64,000 nt of DNA from Butyrivibrio sp. (GTDB taxonomy: Bacteria; Bacillota; Clostridia; Lachnospirales; Lachnospiraceae): NCBI GenBank assembly GCA_015056565.1, contig SVGB01000007.1, forward strand, positions 1-64,000, in the 5' to 3' direction. The notes beneath the pieces were generated by a model, which was not told the origin of the DNA, made no database searches, and saw only the letters and a list, made by a program, of their open reading frames with translations. The position numbers and the translations under genes are program-made. This document shows, piece by piece, positions 52,502 to 63,127 of the stretch. Within the stretch, counting starts at the first letter, position 1. Every line of letters starts with the position of its first letter.

Positions 52502-53683
52502 ATGTACAAGATTTTAAAAAAGGACGGCAGCGCCAAGAGAGCAGAGTTTACCACTGTTCATGGCAAGATCCAGACTCCTGTTTTTATGAATGTTGCAACA
52601 GTTGCAGCTATCAAGGGCGGGGTATCCACTGAGGATCTGGAAGGCATTGATACACAGGTCGTTCTTTCTAATACTTATCATTTACATTTGAGACCAGGAG
52701 ACGATCTTATCTATAAGATGGGTGGACTTCACAAGTTTATGAGCTGCAACAAGCCCATTCTTACAGATTCAGGAGGGTTCCAGGTCTTTTCTCTTGCAAA
52801 AACAAGAAAGATAAAAGAAGAAGGCGTCTATTTCCACTCGCATATAGATGGACACAAGTTATTCATGGGGCCTGAAGAGAGTATGAGGATTCAGTCACAT
52901 CTGGGTTCAACAATTGCTATGGCCTTTGATGAGTGCCCTTCTGCGAAGGCTGACCATGACTATGTTCAGATGTCTGTAGACAGGACCACGAGGTGGCTTA
53001 AAAGGTGCAAGGCGGAGATGGCAAGAATGAACAGCCTTCCGTATACGGTCAATCCTCATCAGATGCTCTTTGGTATCAATCAGGGTGCAATTTTTGATGA
53101 TATCAGAATCGAGCATGCCAAGGTAATAAGCGATCTTGACCTTGACGGATATGCGGTTGGAGGACTTGCTGTTGGTGAATCTCATGAAGAGATGTATCAC
53201 GTTCTTGAGACTGTTGTTCCGTATCTTCCACAGGAAAAACCAACTTATCTAATGGGCGTTGGAACCCCTGCGAATATTCTGGAGGCAGTTGAGAGGGGAG
53301 TTGACTTTTTTGACTGTGTATATCCAAGCAGAAACGGCCGACATGGTCATCTCTACACTAACAGAGGCCATATCAATATCATGAATGCAAAGTATGAGCT
53401 TGATGATACGCCTATTGAAGAGGGCTGTCAGTGCCCGGCCTGCAGAAGATATTCCAAGGCCTATATAAGACATCTTTTAAAAGCGGGAGAGATGCTTGGA
53501 ATGAGGCTGTGTGTTCTTCACAACCTGTACTTCTATAATCATATGATGGCAGAAATAAGGGATGCTATCGAAAAGGGAGAATATGCTTCCTATAAGAAGA
53601 ACAAGCTCTATGGCATGATGGAATTTGATGGGGAAAGTACAGGAGACTATCAGGGCATAGATAAAAACTGGAGAAAAGGTTAA
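52502..53683 (+). CDS. tgt: tRNA-guanine transglycosylase
   Basis: Tgt swaps guanine 34 for preQ1 in tRNAs with GUN anticodons, the entry to queuosine. The N-terminal TPVFMNVATVAAIKGG, DSGGFQVFSL (about 92-101), GGLAVGE and GVDFFDCVYPSRNGRHG (nucleophile Asp in DCVYP) segments are typical, and the zinc site uses C-x-C-x2-C in CQCPACRRY plus His in LHNLYFY. Length, 393, is standard. The ribosome binding site is weak (CGGA, 11 bases away), so translation may be coupled to the upstream gene. tgt-yajC adjacency is common in bacteria. Confidence 0.96.
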   Translation: MYKILKKDGSAKRAEFTTVHGKIQTPVFMNVATVAAIKGGVSTEDLEGIDTQVVLSNTYHLHLRPGDDLIYKMGGLHKFMSCNKPILTDSGGFQVFSLAKTRKIKEEGVYFHSHIDGHKLFMGPEESMRIQSHLGSTIAMAFDECPSAKADHDYVQMSVDRTTRWLKRCKAEMARMNSLPYTVNPHQMLFGINQGAIFDDIRIEHAKVISDLDLDGYAVGGLAVGESHEEMYHVLETVVPYLPQEKPTYLMGVGTPANILEAVERGVDFFDCVYPSRNGRHGHLYTNRGHINIMNAKYELDDTPIEEGCQCPACRRYSKAYIRHLLKAGEMLGMRLCVLHNLYFYNHMMAEIRDAIEKGEYASYKKNKLYGMMEFDGESTGDYQGIDKNWRKG

Positions 53684-53783
53684 ATTTGTAATCACCAGCC
53701 ATTAAGATTGCACACTTGAATTTAGTTCCTGCATCTTGTATTATGAATTGGTGTATATAATTATTTAAGGTATGGAGGAAGTT

Positions 53784-54137
53784 ATGGGTTTATTTTTAAC
53801 ATCTGAGGCAACTGCCAGTACACAGAGTATTATTTCTATGGTGGTTGTTTATGCTGCAGTAATCGCAGTTTTCTATTTTCTTTTTATGAGACCACAGCGC
53901 AAGGAACAGAAGCAGAAGGCTCAGGTTCTTGCAGCACTTGCAGTTGGTGACAGTGTGCGTACAACCGGTGGGTTCATTGGAACAGTTATCGATATCAATG
54001 ACGACATGGTTATCGTTGAGTTTGGTAACAACAAGAATTGCCGTATACCTATGGTAAAAGAGGCAATTGTTGAGGTTGAGAAGCCTGAAGATGCGGTAGC
54101 AACTGCTAATGATACTTCTGATTCTAAAAAGAAGTAA
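53784..54137 (+). CDS. yajC: Preprotein translocase accessory subunit YajC
   Basis: YajC associates with SecDF and the YidC/SecYEG complex and has one membrane helix. The 117-residue product has a short extracellular N-terminus, a helix at about 15-35 ending FLFMRPQRKEQKQK (the family signature), and a small cytosolic beta domain with VGDSVRTTGGFIGTVIDI. The frame reaches ATG 53772, but GGAGG at 53774-53778 five bases before ATG 53784 decides the start. A TATAAT at 53756-53761 may give it a separate promoter. secD and secF do not follow; a terminator does. Confidence 0.93.
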   Translation: MGLFLTSEATASTQSIISMVVVYAAVIAVFYFLFMRPQRKEQKQKAQVLAALAVGDSVRTTGGFIGTVIDINDDMVIVEFGNNKNCRIPMVKEAIVEVEKPEDAVATANDTSDSKKK

Positions 54138-54155
54138 TATTTTTCGTGTCTATTA

Positions 54156-54191
54156 AAGCCTGATTGGCACTTGCCAATCGGGCTTATTTTC
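54156..54191 (+). terminator. Terminator/attenuator between yajC and leuB
   Basis: AAGCCTGATTGGCA (54156-54169) pairs with TGCCAATCGGGCTT (54172-54185), a 14-base stem with one wobble, followed by ATTTTC. It ends 12 bases before the leuB ribosome binding site and leaves no room for a separate leuB promoter, so it may act as an attenuator. Confidence 0.78.
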
Positions 54192-54210
54192 AAATATGGA
54201 GGAGAGAGGT

Positions 54211-55314
54211 ATGAAGCTTAATATTACTTGTATTCCTGGTGATGGAATTGGCCCTGAGATTGTGACTGAGGCAAAAAAAGTCCTTGGCAGAGTGTGCGAA
54301 GCTTATGGCCATGAACTTATTACCAGAGATGTTCTTATGGGCGGCTGCTCAATTGATGCCTATGGAGTTCCTCTTACAGAGGAGACTATAGAGGCAGCAA
54401 AGAGCGCAGACGCTGTTCTTATGGGATCTATAGGTGGAAATACATCCACATCTCCCTGGTACAAATTAGAACCATCAAAGAGACCTGAAGCTGGACTTTT
54501 AGGTATAAGAAAGGCACTTAATCTTTTTGCCAATCTTCGCCCTGCTTACCTTTATCCTGAGCTTATGAAGGCCTGCCCTTTGAAGGAAGAAGTCGCAAAA
54601 AAAGGTTTTGATATGCTTATTATGAGGGAGCTTACCGGCGGTCTGTACTTTGGAGATCGCTTTACCAAGGAGGTTGATGGAGAGCTTACTGCTACAGATA
54701 CACTTGTCTATAAAGAAAGTGAAATAAGACGAATAGCAATTAAGGCCTTTGAAGTTGCAAGAAAGCGTAGAAAGAGTGTTATCAGCGTCGATAAAGCCAA
54801 TGTTCTTGATTCTTCAAGACTCTGGCGCAAGGTGGTAGAAGAGGTGGCTAAGGATTATCCTGATGTTACCTTGGAGCACATGCTGGTTGATAACTGTGCA
54901 ATGCAGCTTGTAAGAGATCCTTCACAGTTTGATGTGGTACTTACTGAGAACATGTTTGGTGATATTCTTTCTGATGAAGCCAGCATGATAACAGGTTCCA
55001 TTGGAATGCTTCCCAGTGCTTCACTTAATGACACAAGCTTTGGACTTTATGAGCCAAGCCATGGAAGCGCTCCTGATATTGCTGGCAAGGACATTGCCAA
55101 TCCTATTGCAACAGTTCTTTCAGCAGCAATGATGCTGAGGTACACCTTTAATCTTGATAAAGAGGCTGATGCAATAGAAAGAGCTGTGTCAAAGGTTTTG
55201 GAAGATGGATACAGAACAGTCGACCTTCTTGGAAGCTCAGCCGGAGATTCCTATAAGCAGGTAGGATGTAAGGAAATGGGAGATCTTCTCGTTGAACGAA
55301 TCACTGACATATAA
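54211..55314 (+). CDS. leuB: 3-Isopropylmalate dehydrogenase
   Basis: LeuB oxidises and decarboxylates 3-isopropylmalate with NAD+ in leucine synthesis. The 367-residue protein has [12 protein letters not shown] at the N-terminus, [10 protein letters not shown], and the metal and substrate segment VDNCAMQLV...[13 protein letters not shown] (about 228-260), followed by [16 protein letters not shown] near the C-terminus. Those features fit LeuB over isocitrate or tartrate dehydrogenases. The frame extends to ATG 54196, but GGAGG at 54198-54202 makes ATG 54211 the start. leuA and leuCD are not in the window. It overlaps the next gene by 23 bases. Confidence 0.95.
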   Translation: MKLNITCIPGDGIGPEIVTEAKKVLGRVCEAYGHELITRDVLMGGCSIDAYGVPLTEETIEAAKSADAVLMGSIGGNTSTSPWYKLEPSKRPEAGLLGIRKALNLFANLRPAYLYPELMKACPLKEEVAKKGFDMLIMRELTGGLYFGDRFTKEVDGELTATDTLVYKESEIRRIAIKAFEVARKRRKSVISVDKANVLDSSRLWRKVVEEVAKDYPDVTLEHMLVDNCAMQLVRDPSQFDVVLTENMFGDILSDEASMITGSIGMLPSASLNDTSFGLYEPSHGSAPDIAGKDIANPIATVLSAAMMLRYTFNLDKEADAIERAVSKVLEDGYRTVDLLGSSAGDSYKQVGCKEMGDLLVERITDI

Positions 55315-56980
55315 AACTGAAAAGAAAATATATGATATATTGCCTCATGAACCAGAGACCATGGCGGCCACTTTGTTCGTCATAGGTATGGCGGCTTACT
55401 ATTTCTGGAGGATGTTTGCAATAACGCCGAGTTACGATGAGCTATATACCTATTACACATTTATAAGTAAGGGACCTGTTTACGCAGCTATTCACTGGCC
55501 TCTACCAAATAATCATGTAGGATATTCGGTATTATCAGCAATATTTAACTATACTGGCAATTCTTATATAGGTCTTAGGGGAGTATCTTTTGTCTGTGCG
55601 GTTTCAAACCTGATCCTTGTTTACAGGATATGCAAAAAATACTATGCTCACGGACTTGCATTTTCAGCGATGCTTTTGTACTCGTCCATGCAGATCGTCA
55701 ACGAGTATTCAATACAGGGAAGAGGATATACGCTTGGAATAACCTGCTTTTTGATATCGATTTATTGCGCATCCTATATCTGCAGTGCTGACGAGACAAA
55801 AAATAAGTATTTTTGGGCACTTGGAATTTCTTTTGTCCTTTCACTCTATACAGTTCCAAGCAATGTCTATTTCGTGATCCCTGTAAGTATTGCAATTGGA
55901 GCATATCTTCTTATCAATGCTTACCGCAGCAGGGATATGCATGGGAATATTACCGAGACATCCTATTTTAAGAAGTTTAGAAAATTCTTTATTACCGGGA
56001 TATTGGCAGCTCTTATTACTGTTTTCCTGTATGCTCTTATCTGGCTTGCAATTGGATCAAACCTGCTTGTGAAGACAGAGGGCAGTGGATACTTTGGACT
56101 TAGCCATGCCACGGTACTTCTCAGGAGTCCTGTTACATCACTTTTAACAGGAGCAAGATATATGCTGGACCAGCCCTATATCCAGAGCTTGCCTCATGGG
56201 GAATTTGCGAAAAGAGTTCTTGGCTGGAGCAACAGCTTGTACGAATATATGCTCCCTGGACTTGCTCTTACAGTACACATTGTAGTCCTGGTGTCCTTAG
56301 GAGTTGCAGTATATGAATGCTTAAGGCACTTTGCTTATTCAAGGACCATTATAAATTTCATGGTGCTGAGCAATATGCTGGTTACCGGCGCTATGCTGCT
56401 GATCCAGCAAAAACTTCCGTATCTGAGAGTCTTTACTTACTCTGCGGTTGTTGTGACTTTGTGCTTTTGTGCATGCATTGAGAGGCTTATTAATGTAACC
56501 ATAAGGATTTACAACAGGGAGATAAAGGGGGCAGACGAAAAGACAGTTCACAAGGAAACAGAAACTACCATAAAGGGAGATAAGTGGTACTCCGGAATTG
56601 GTGTGTATATTCCTGTTCTTGCTGCCATAGTTCTTTTCGCACTAAGGTTTCTGACACCATCATTTACCTGTCAGCTTGATGAAAGGGAAAATGATCTTCT
56701 TGAAACCCTGTATGTGGCATCTGTTGATAAAAGGCAGAACATGGCAGTCCTTGACTGTGATCAGCAGTATCTTCTTAAGTTTGCCTGGGATATAGACTGT
56801 GATAAAACTGATGTAAATGGCGCAGATTGTGTTATCATAGACAAAAACATGATGACGCCTATGTACAGCGGAGAGGATTTTTGGAAATTCTATCAGACAT
56901 ATGAGACCATAGACTGGGATTATGTGAAAACTCTTCGGGCTATCTATGAAAATGAGAGATTCATTCTATATGTAAAATAA
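55292..56980 (+). CDS. Polytopic GT-C-type glycosyltransferase-like membrane protein
   Basis: The 562-residue product has about twelve membrane helices and a first extracytoplasmic loop with the acidic motif [10 protein letters not shown] (about 45-54), as in GT-C enzymes that use polyprenyl-phosphate sugars (family 39/83-like). The C-terminal 110 residues form a soluble domain. Assignment is by topology and this motif; the donor and acceptor are unknown, and its role in the branched-chain operon is unexplained. The start is TTG 55292 with GGGAG nine bases upstream, inside leuB. ilvD follows 12 bases after the stop, so it is co-transcribed. Confidence 0.7.
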   Translation: MNESLTYKTEKKIYDILPHEPETMAATLFVIGMAAYYFWRMFAITPSYDELYTYYTFISKGPVYAAIHWPLPNNHVGYSVLSAIFNYTGNSYIGLRGVSFVCAVSNLILVYRICKKYYAHGLAFSAMLLYSSMQIVNEYSIQGRGYTLGITCFLISIYCASYICSADETKNKYFWALGISFVLSLYTVPSNVYFVIPVSIAIGAYLLINAYRSRDMHGNITETSYFKKFRKFFITGILAALITVFLYALIWLAIGSNLLVKTEGSGYFGLSHATVLLRSPVTSLLTGARYMLDQPYIQSLPHGEFAKRVLGWSNSLYEYMLPGLALTVHIVVLVSLGVAVYECLRHFAYSRTIINFMVLSNMLVTGAMLLIQQKLPYLRVFTYSAVVVTLCFCACIERLINVTIRIYNREIKGADEKTVHKETETTIKGDKWYSGIGVYIPVLAAIVLFALRFLTPSFTCQLDERENDLLETLYVASVDKRQNMAVLDCDQQYLLKFAWDIDCDKTDVNGADCVIIDKNMMTPMYSGEDFWKFYQTYETIDWDYVKTLRAIYENERFILYVK

Positions 56981-56992
56981 GGAGGAGATGAA

Positions 56993-58669
56993 ATGGCTAT
57001 GAATAGCGACAGAGTAATGAAGGGGCTTCAGCAGGCTCCACACAGAAGTTTGTTTAATGCACTTGGTTTTACTGAAGAAGAGAGAAACAAACCACTTATT
57101 GGTATTGTGAGCTCTTATAACGAGATCGTACCTGGTCATATGAACCTCGATAAGATTACAGAAGCAGTTAAGCTGGCTGTTGCTGAGGCTGGTGGAATGC
57201 CTGTAGTTGTTCCTGCAATTGCTGTTTGCGACGGTATTGCAATGGGACATATTGGAATGAAGTACTCACTGGTTACCAGGGACCTTATTGCAGACTCAAC
57301 AGAGTGTCTTGCCATTGCCCACGCATTTGATGGAATGGTGTGCATTCCTAACTGCGACAAGAACGTTCCAGGACTTTTGATGGCAGCTGCAAGAGTTAAT
57401 ATTCCTACAGTCTTTGTTTCAGGTGGCCCTATGCTGGCTGGAAGGATCGATGGTCACAAGACATCTCTTTCATCTTTGTTTGAGGCTGTTGGATCAGTAT
57501 CAGCAGGCAAGATGACCAATGAGAAGCTCTGCGAATATGAAGAGAAGGGATGTCCAACCTGCGGATCATGCTCAGGAATGTACACAGCAAACTCTATGAA
57601 CTGCCTTACAGAGACAATAGGTATGGGACTTCCTGGAAACGGAACCATTCCTGCAGTTTATTCAGCAAGGATCCGTCTTGCAAAGAAGGCTGGATATGCT
57701 GTGATGAAACTAGTTGAAAAGAACATCAGACCAAGAGATATCATGACTAAAGATGCATTCATGAATGCCCTTGCTCTTGATATGGCTCTTGGATGCTCAA
57801 CAAATACAATGCTTCATCTTCCTGCAATTGCTCATGAAGCTGGTGTGGATATCAATATGGAGATTGCTAATGAGGTATCTTCAAAGACTCCAAACCTTTG
57901 CCATTTAGCTCCTGCTGGTCCTACATATATGGAGGATCTCAACGAAGCAGGCGGTGTTCCTGCGGTTATGTCAGAGCTTGTTAAAAAAGATCTCTTAAAC
58001 CTTGACTGTCTTACTGTTACGGGAAAGACTGTAAGAGAGAACATAGAAGGTGCTGTAAACAAGAATCCTGAGGTTATAAGACCTATCGATAATCCATACA
58101 TGCAGTCTGGCGGAATTGCTGTACTTAAGGGTAATCTTGCACCAGATACAGGTATTGTCAAGAAGTCAGCTGTTGTACCTGAGATGATGGTTCACGAGGG
58201 ACCTGCAAGAGTATTTGACTGCGAGGAGGATGCTATTGAGGCAATCCTTGGAGGAAAGATCGTAGCTGGTGACGTTGTTGTTATCAGATACGAAGGACCT
58301 AAGGGTGGCCCTGGAATGAGAGAGATGCTCAATCCTACATCAGCTATTGCTGGAATGGGACTTGGCTCAACTGTTGCTCTTATTACTGACGGCAGATTTT
58401 CCGGAGCAAGCAGAGGTGCTTCTATTGGACATGTTTCTCCTGAGGCAGCTGTTGGCGGACCAATTGCTCTTGTTGAAGAGGGAGATATCATAAGCATCGA
58501 TATTCCTAACAACTCTCTTAATGTAAAGGTTTCTGATGAAGAGCTTGCAAAGAGAAAGGCTAACTGGCAGCCAAGAGAGCCTAAGGTTACAACCGGATAT
58601 CTTTCAAGATACCGTGAACTTGTAACATCTGGTAACAGAGGAGCTATCCTGGAAATCCCAAGATCATGA
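56993..58669 (+). CDS. ilvD: Dihydroxy-acid dehydratase
   Basis: IlvD dehydrates 2,3-dihydroxy acids to 2-keto acids, the third step of valine and isoleucine synthesis, using an Fe-S cluster in the cytosol. Cluster cysteines can be read in PNCDKNVPG (about 120-128) and in [21 protein letters not shown] (about 190-210). The [13 protein letters not shown] and [10 protein letters not shown]-like segments are present. Length, 558, is typical. GGAGGAG at 56981-56987 sits just before ATG 56993. It forms an operon with leuB and ilvB. ilvC is not in the window. Confidence 0.96.
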   Translation: MAMNSDRVMKGLQQAPHRSLFNALGFTEEERNKPLIGIVSSYNEIVPGHMNLDKITEAVKLAVAEAGGMPVVVPAIAVCDGIAMGHIGMKYSLVTRDLIADSTECLAIAHAFDGMVCIPNCDKNVPGLLMAAARVNIPTVFVSGGPMLAGRIDGHKTSLSSLFEAVGSVSAGKMTNEKLCEYEEKGCPTCGSCSGMYTANSMNCLTETIGMGLPGNGTIPAVYSARIRLAKKAGYAVMKLVEKNIRPRDIMTKDAFMNALALDMALGCSTNTMLHLPAIAHEAGVDINMEIANEVSSKTPNLCHLAPAGPTYMEDLNEAGGVPAVMSELVKKDLLNLDCLTVTGKTVRENIEGAVNKNPEVIRPIDNPYMQSGGIAVLKGNLAPDTGIVKKSAVVPEMMVHEGPARVFDCEEDAIEAILGGKIVAGDVVVIRYEGPKGGPGMREMLNPTSAIAGMGLGSTVALITDGRFSGASRGASIGHVSPEAAVGGPIALVEEGDIISIDIPNNSLNVKVSDEELAKRKANWQPREPKVTTGYLSRYRELVTSGNRGAILEIPRS

Positions 58670-58702
58670 TCAGCTAATAATATATGTGAGGAGTATGGAA
58701 AA

Positions 58703-60385
58703 ATGGTATTAACCGGATCTCAGATTGTTCTTGAATGCCTTAAGGAGCAGGGGGTAGATACAGTATTTGGCTACCCTGGAGGAACAATCCTTAATGTCTA
58801 TGATGAACTGTATAAACAGCAGGATAACTTTCTTCATATACTGACATCCCATGAGCAGGGAGCAGCTCATGCTGCTGATGGTTATGCAAGATCTACAGGA
58901 AAGGTTGGCGTCTGCCTTGCAACCAGCGGCCCTGGTTCAACCAATCTTGTAACAGGAATTGCCACAGCTTACATGGATTCAGTGCCAATGGTGGCCATTA
59001 CAGCCAATGTTAACCTGCCTCTTCTTGGAAAAGATACTTTCCAGGAGGTAGATATAGCAGGAATAACAATGCCTATCACCAAGCATGGTTATATTGTTAA
59101 AGACATAAAGGTTCTTGCTGATACCATTAGAAAAGCCTTTAAGATTGCAAGAACTGGTCGCCCTGGCCCGGTTATTGTGGATATTACCAAGGATGTTACA
59201 GCTGCAAGCTGCGAGTACAGACCTGTGATCATTACAGATGAAGAGCCTGAAAAGGACTTTGATGAGGACGATGTAAAGGCAGCTCTTAAGCTTATTAAAG
59301 CTTCAAAGAGGCCATATATCTATGTTGGTGGCGGAGCTGTAATATCCGGAGCATCAAAAGAACTCAAGGAATTTGCAGAGCTTATTGACGCTCCTGTGTG
59401 CGATACACTAATGGGTAAAGGCGCCTTTGATGCTGAAAACAAGCTCTACACAGGTATGATCGGAATGCATGGCACAAAGACCTCAAACTTTGGAGTAAGT
59501 GAGTGTGACCTTCTTATCACTCTTGGGGCAAGATTTTCCGACAGAGTAATTGGAAATGCCAAGACCTTTGCTGGAAAAGCCAAGATACTTCAGGTGGATG
59601 TGGATGCAGCGGAGATAAACAAGAACATTAGGACCAATGTTTCAGTTATTGGAGACCTTAAGGAAGTTCTTAAAGTGTTTAATTCAAAGCTTGAGCAGAT
59701 GGATCACTCCGACTGGATAAAAAAGATCCAGGATTATAAAAAGAAATATCCGCTCAGCTATGAGACAAATAAGCTCACATGTCCTTATATAATTGAAGAG
59801 CTGTATAACCTGACCAAGGGTGATGCGATAATCTCAACTGATGTTGGACAGCATCAGATGTGGACTGCCCAGTATTACAAATTTAACAAGCCGAGAACTC
59901 TTTTGACTTCCGGAGGTCTTGGAACCATGGGCTATGGCCTTGGAGCCTGCATAGGAGCACAGGTGGGTAATCCTGACAAGCTATGCGTCAATATCGCAGG
60001 TGATGGCTGCTTTAGAATGAACATGAATGAGCTGGCAACAGCTTCAAGATACAATCTTCCTATCATAGAGATTGTTATAAACAACCATGTTCTTGGAATG
60101 GTAAGGCAGTGGCAGACTCTTTTCTATAACAAACACTACTCGCAGACTGTCTTTGAGGATAAGGTGGACTATTGTAAGGTTGCAGAAGGCCTTGGATGCG
60201 AGGCCATAAGGATCACCAAGAAGTCAGAGGTTGTACCTGCTCTTAAGAAAGCAATAAAATCCAAGAAACCTGTACTTCTTGATTGTATAATAGAAGAGGA
60301 TGATAAGGTATTTCCTATGGTGCCTGCCGGGGCATCCATAAGCGAAGCCTTTGACGCTTCTGATCTTGAGGCAAAGAAAAAATGA
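58703..60385 (+). CDS. ilvB: Acetolactate synthase catalytic subunit
   Basis: IlvB joins two pyruvates, or pyruvate and 2-ketobutyrate, using thiamine diphosphate, FAD and Mg2+. The 560-residue protein has N-terminal FGYPGGTILNVYDEL and the conserved Glu-containing HEQGAAHAADGYARSTGKVG, then the central VDVDAAEINKN and the ThDP motif GDGCFRMNMNELATASRY...NN (about 434-460). It resembles the biosynthetic enzyme over the catabolic AlsS by operon context. No small regulatory subunit (ilvN) follows; that space holds an L,D-transpeptidase gene. GAGGAG lies nine bases before ATG 58703. Confidence 0.94.
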   Translation: MVLTGSQIVLECLKEQGVDTVFGYPGGTILNVYDELYKQQDNFLHILTSHEQGAAHAADGYARSTGKVGVCLATSGPGSTNLVTGIATAYMDSVPMVAITANVNLPLLGKDTFQEVDIAGITMPITKHGYIVKDIKVLADTIRKAFKIARTGRPGPVIVDITKDVTAASCEYRPVIITDEEPEKDFDEDDVKAALKLIKASKRPYIYVGGGAVISGASKELKEFAELIDAPVCDTLMGKGAFDAENKLYTGMIGMHGTKTSNFGVSECDLLITLGARFSDRVIGNAKTFAGKAKILQVDVDAAEINKNIRTNVSVIGDLKEVLKVFNSKLEQMDHSDWIKKIQDYKKKYPLSYETNKLTCPYIIEELYNLTKGDAIISTDVGQHQMWTAQYYKFNKPRTLLTSGGLGTMGYGLGACIGAQVGNPDKLCVNIAGDGCFRMNMNELATASRYNLPIIEIVINNHVLGMVRQWQTLFYNKHYSQTVFEDKVDYCKVAEGLGCEAIRITKKSEVVPALKKAIKSKKPVLLDCIIEEDDKVFPMVPAGASISEAFDASDLEAKKK

Positions 60386-60421
60386 TCTAAAGATAAACTT
60401 ATGAGGGGTTTATAGGAGATT

Positions 60422-61939
60422 ATGAAAAAAGCACTGCGGGGCTCAGTGATAGGACTGGTGGCAATACTTCTTGTTCTTGCCATTGTCTATGTCCTTCTGG
60501 GATTTTATTACATGGAAGGGTTTCCATGTTTTACCTGGATCAACGGTGTTTATTGCACCGGAAAAACTGTATCTGAAGTCAATGACGAGCTTATCCAGAA
60601 TAGTGCCTACGATGGGGTAGCTATTCTGGATAAAAGTGGTGCAAGATTATTTGTCAGCTCCAAAGAAGCTGAAATGTCTGTGGACTATACTGCCTCCCTT
60701 AGCGAGGCGTTCTATAGCAGAAACCCATTTGCATGGGGATTCTACGTCTTTAAGAATTTAAATACAACTTATAATCCAACTATTTTTATCAATAAGCAAA
60801 AGGTTCTCGAAAAGGTTGGCGGATGGGAGATATTCGTAGAGCCTAAGGACCTTGAATGCAGCATAGAAAAAACTACAAATGGTTACGAGATCATAAATGC
60901 AAATATTGAGATCCCGGTTAAGAACGTAGTGTCAGAAAAGGCCTATGAAGCCATGGTAAGCAGAGAAAGTGTCCTTGATCTTTCAAATATGGACGATTGC
61001 TATCAGGTGATGGACCTTACCAAGGACCAGAAAGAAAAGGTGGAATTCTTTTTCAAGCTTGAAAAAGTCCAGAATATTGATGTTGCATACAATGTTGGCG
61101 GCGAAAGCGTATCACTTAACAGATCAAGGGCCAGTGACTTTATCCTTACAAAGAAGGATATCAATCTTGCTCTTTCTGAGAAGGTTAATGCCAAGAAACC
61201 TGGAAGTGGACTTTTTTTAGTTGGAGGAGTAGAGAAAAAACTCTCTGAAGATGATGATATAAGCTTTTTTGAAGGAATTGCTGTTGATAATGACCTAAAC
61301 CCTATTGTCAGTGAGAGCAAAATATATGATTATCTTAAGGATATTGCTGACAGCCATGGTACATCCTGGATGATGGAGAGATACAGACACGGTGAAGGAG
61401 AAGAGGTTGTCGTTAATGAAAATAGCAAGGGAGATGGTACTATCTACGACATTTCTTCTGAATTTACATTTCTGAGGGATGGTATCGAAAAAGGAGAAGG
61501 ACTTATTGGCACAAGGGTCCTTGATTTATTGCCAAGTGCTAATTCTTACAATGCAAAAGACCTTCTTGGCAAGACCTATATTGAGGTCAATATGGGGGAT
61601 CAGGTGCTCCACTACTATGTGGATGGCAAACTTAACATGGAGATGCCTGTTGTAACTGGCAATATAAACCGTGGAAGAGGAACTCCTACTGGAATATATC
61701 CTGTTTACAACAAGAGGTATCATACCTACCTTAGGGGTGTCGACTATGTATCCTATGTTAATTACTGGCTAGGTGTACATAAAGGAGTCGGTATCCATGA
61801 CGCCAACTGGCGCAGTAAATTTGGCGAAGAAATATATAAATCAGACGGCTCCCATGGATGCATAAATTGCCCTGAGGAATCTGTTTCTATTTTGTGGGAA
61901 GTGGTAGAAGTTGGCACTCCGGTGATACTGTACTACTAA
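60422..61939 (+). CDS. Membrane-anchored L,D-transpeptidase (YkuD) with peptidoglycan-binding-type domain
   Basis: The enzyme cross-links or anchors peptidoglycan through a catalytic cysteine in the wall. The 505-residue product has an N-terminal membrane helix (about 8-30), a middle region with the pattern of the putative peptidoglycan-binding domain common in Firmicute YkuD proteins (about 35-340), and the YkuD domain (about 380-505). The catalytic motif has H459 in GIHDANW and SHGCINC with H478 and C480. All catalytic residues are intact. GGAG precedes ATG 60422. It sits 36 bases after ilvB and is probably carried on that operon. Confidence 0.9.
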   Translation: MKKALRGSVIGLVAILLVLAIVYVLLGFYYMEGFPCFTWINGVYCTGKTVSEVNDELIQNSAYDGVAILDKSGARLFVSSKEAEMSVDYTASLSEAFYSRNPFAWGFYVFKNLNTTYNPTIFINKQKVLEKVGGWEIFVEPKDLECSIEKTTNGYEIINANIEIPVKNVVSEKAYEAMVSRESVLDLSNMDDCYQVMDLTKDQKEKVEFFFKLEKVQNIDVAYNVGGESVSLNRSRASDFILTKKDINLALSEKVNAKKPGSGLFLVGGVEKKLSEDDDISFFEGIAVDNDLNPIVSESKIYDYLKDIADSHGTSWMMERYRHGEGEEVVVNENSKGDGTIYDISSEFTFLRDGIEKGEGLIGTRVLDLLPSANSYNAKDLLGKTYIEVNMGDQVLHYYVDGKLNMEMPVVTGNINRGRGTPTGIYPVYNKRYHTYLRGVDYVSYVNYWLGVHKGVGIHDANWRSKFGEEIYKSDGSHGCINCPEESVSILWEVVEVGTPVILYY

Positions 61940-61963
61940 AAGTATTTTATAAAAAATTTACTA

Positions 61964-61988
61964 TATACTCTATCGTAAATAAACGATA
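61964..61988 (+). promoter_or_regulatory. Putative -10 and palindrome upstream of the FIST-MCP genes
   Basis: TATACT (61964-61969) could be a -10 element. Directly after it, at the expected start site, lies the inverted repeat TATCGT-N6-ACGATA (61971-61988), which would suit a repressor. I found no convincing sigma-28 (chemotaxis type) promoter. Confidence 0.4.
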
Positions 61989-62052
61989 ATATATTTATGA
62001 ACTCTTTGCTTATGATTGTGCAATGAATATTAATAAAAAGGAGAAATGGCAC

Positions 62053-63108
62053 ATGAAGGTTGTATATGGGAAAAGCGGAACGGGAAATGTAGAAGAAGCA
62101 GTCAGGGGAATTTCCGGACCTAAACTGCTTATCATGACCAGTGGGGGAGATGATTTTGAGAAGAATGTTGAAATGCTTGAGAAGCTATTTCCCGGTGTTC
62201 CCAGTATAGGATGTATTGCTATGGGATATGACAAAGCAGTTCTTGAGAAGGGAGTTGCTATCACGGCCTTTATAGACGGAGTGACTGTAGCTGCAGGAGT
62301 TCTTGAGAATGTCTCTGTAAGCCCTGCAAGACATATTGACAGGCTTATCAAGGATGTGGAATCAGTACACCCCGGCAGAGATAATACCGCAATAATTGAT
62401 CTGTGCGCAGGTAATGACGCAGTAGTTATGTCTACAATTGGTGGGATAATGAAAAAAAATAACCTGCAGATCATGGGAGCTACAGGAGACGCCGGAAAGG
62501 TAGCAGCTAACGGTGTGGTTTATCCTGATGGCATGGCTTATGCTGTTATCAAAAACAACACCGGCAAAGTAAAAGCTTATAAAGAAAATATCTATGAGCC
62601 CAAGAGCGATATGCAGCTTGTGGCTTCCGAAACCGATAAGAGCAAGTATTATGTAGGCAAACTAAACGGCAGGAGCGCTAAACAGGTATATATGGAACTG
62701 ACGGGAGCTTCTGAATCTGAGGCGGCATCCCAGACCTTTAAAAATCCTCTGGGCAAGATGATCGGCGATGATGTGTGCATTACATCCATCAAAGACATTT
62801 CCGGAACCGGACTTGTAATGTACAGGCAGATAAACGATTCGGATATCCTCACTCTTTTGGAAATGAGGGATCCCATGGAGGTTGCAAGAGAAACAGTTGA
62901 GAAGATAAAGAGAGACTTTGGCAAGGTTTCAGCTATTTTTTCAGTAAACTGTGTTTTCAGATACCTGGTTCTTAAGGATAGAGGGGAGCTTAATTCCTAT
63001 CTTGGAGAGATAGCATCTTTGGGTACATCCTGCGGACTTATTGGATATGGTGAACATTATAACGCTCAATTTGTAAATCAGACTATGACATGTGTTGTTT
63101 TTGAATAA
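62053..63108 (+). CDS. FIST-domain sensor protein
   Basis: The 351-residue soluble protein has a FIST N-terminal domain (about 15-190) with [27 protein letters not shown] and [21 protein letters not shown], and a FIST C-terminal domain (about 205-345) with [23 protein letters not shown] and [22 protein letters not shown] domains are ligand-sensing modules, predicted to bind small molecules such as amino acids, usually attached to chemotaxis or two-component proteins. Here the partner is the next gene. The frame begins at ATG 62023, but AAGGAG at 62038-62043 and ATG 62053, nine bases later, give the start. Confidence 0.88.
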   Translation: MKVVYGKSGTGNVEEAVRGISGPKLLIMTSGGDDFEKNVEMLEKLFPGVPSIGCIAMGYDKAVLEKGVAITAFIDGVTVAAGVLENVSVSPARHIDRLIKDVESVHPGRDNTAIIDLCAGNDAVVMSTIGGIMKKNNLQIMGATGDAGKVAANGVVYPDGMAYAVIKNNTGKVKAYKENIYEPKSDMQLVASETDKSKYYVGKLNGRSAKQVYMELTGASESEAASQTFKNPLGKMIGDDVCITSIKDISGTGLVMYRQINDSDILTLLEMRDPMEVARETVEKIKRDFGKVSAIFSVNCVFRYLVLKDRGELNSYLGEIASLGTSCGLIGYGEHYNAQFVNQTMTCVVFE

Positions 63109-63127
63109 AGACAAAAGGAGACAGAAA

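Noticed and set aside
61941-62052. Sigma-28 (flagellar) promoter in front of the FIST-receptor genes.
   Set aside because: CGATAA is present but no TAAA element at the required 15-16 base spacing.
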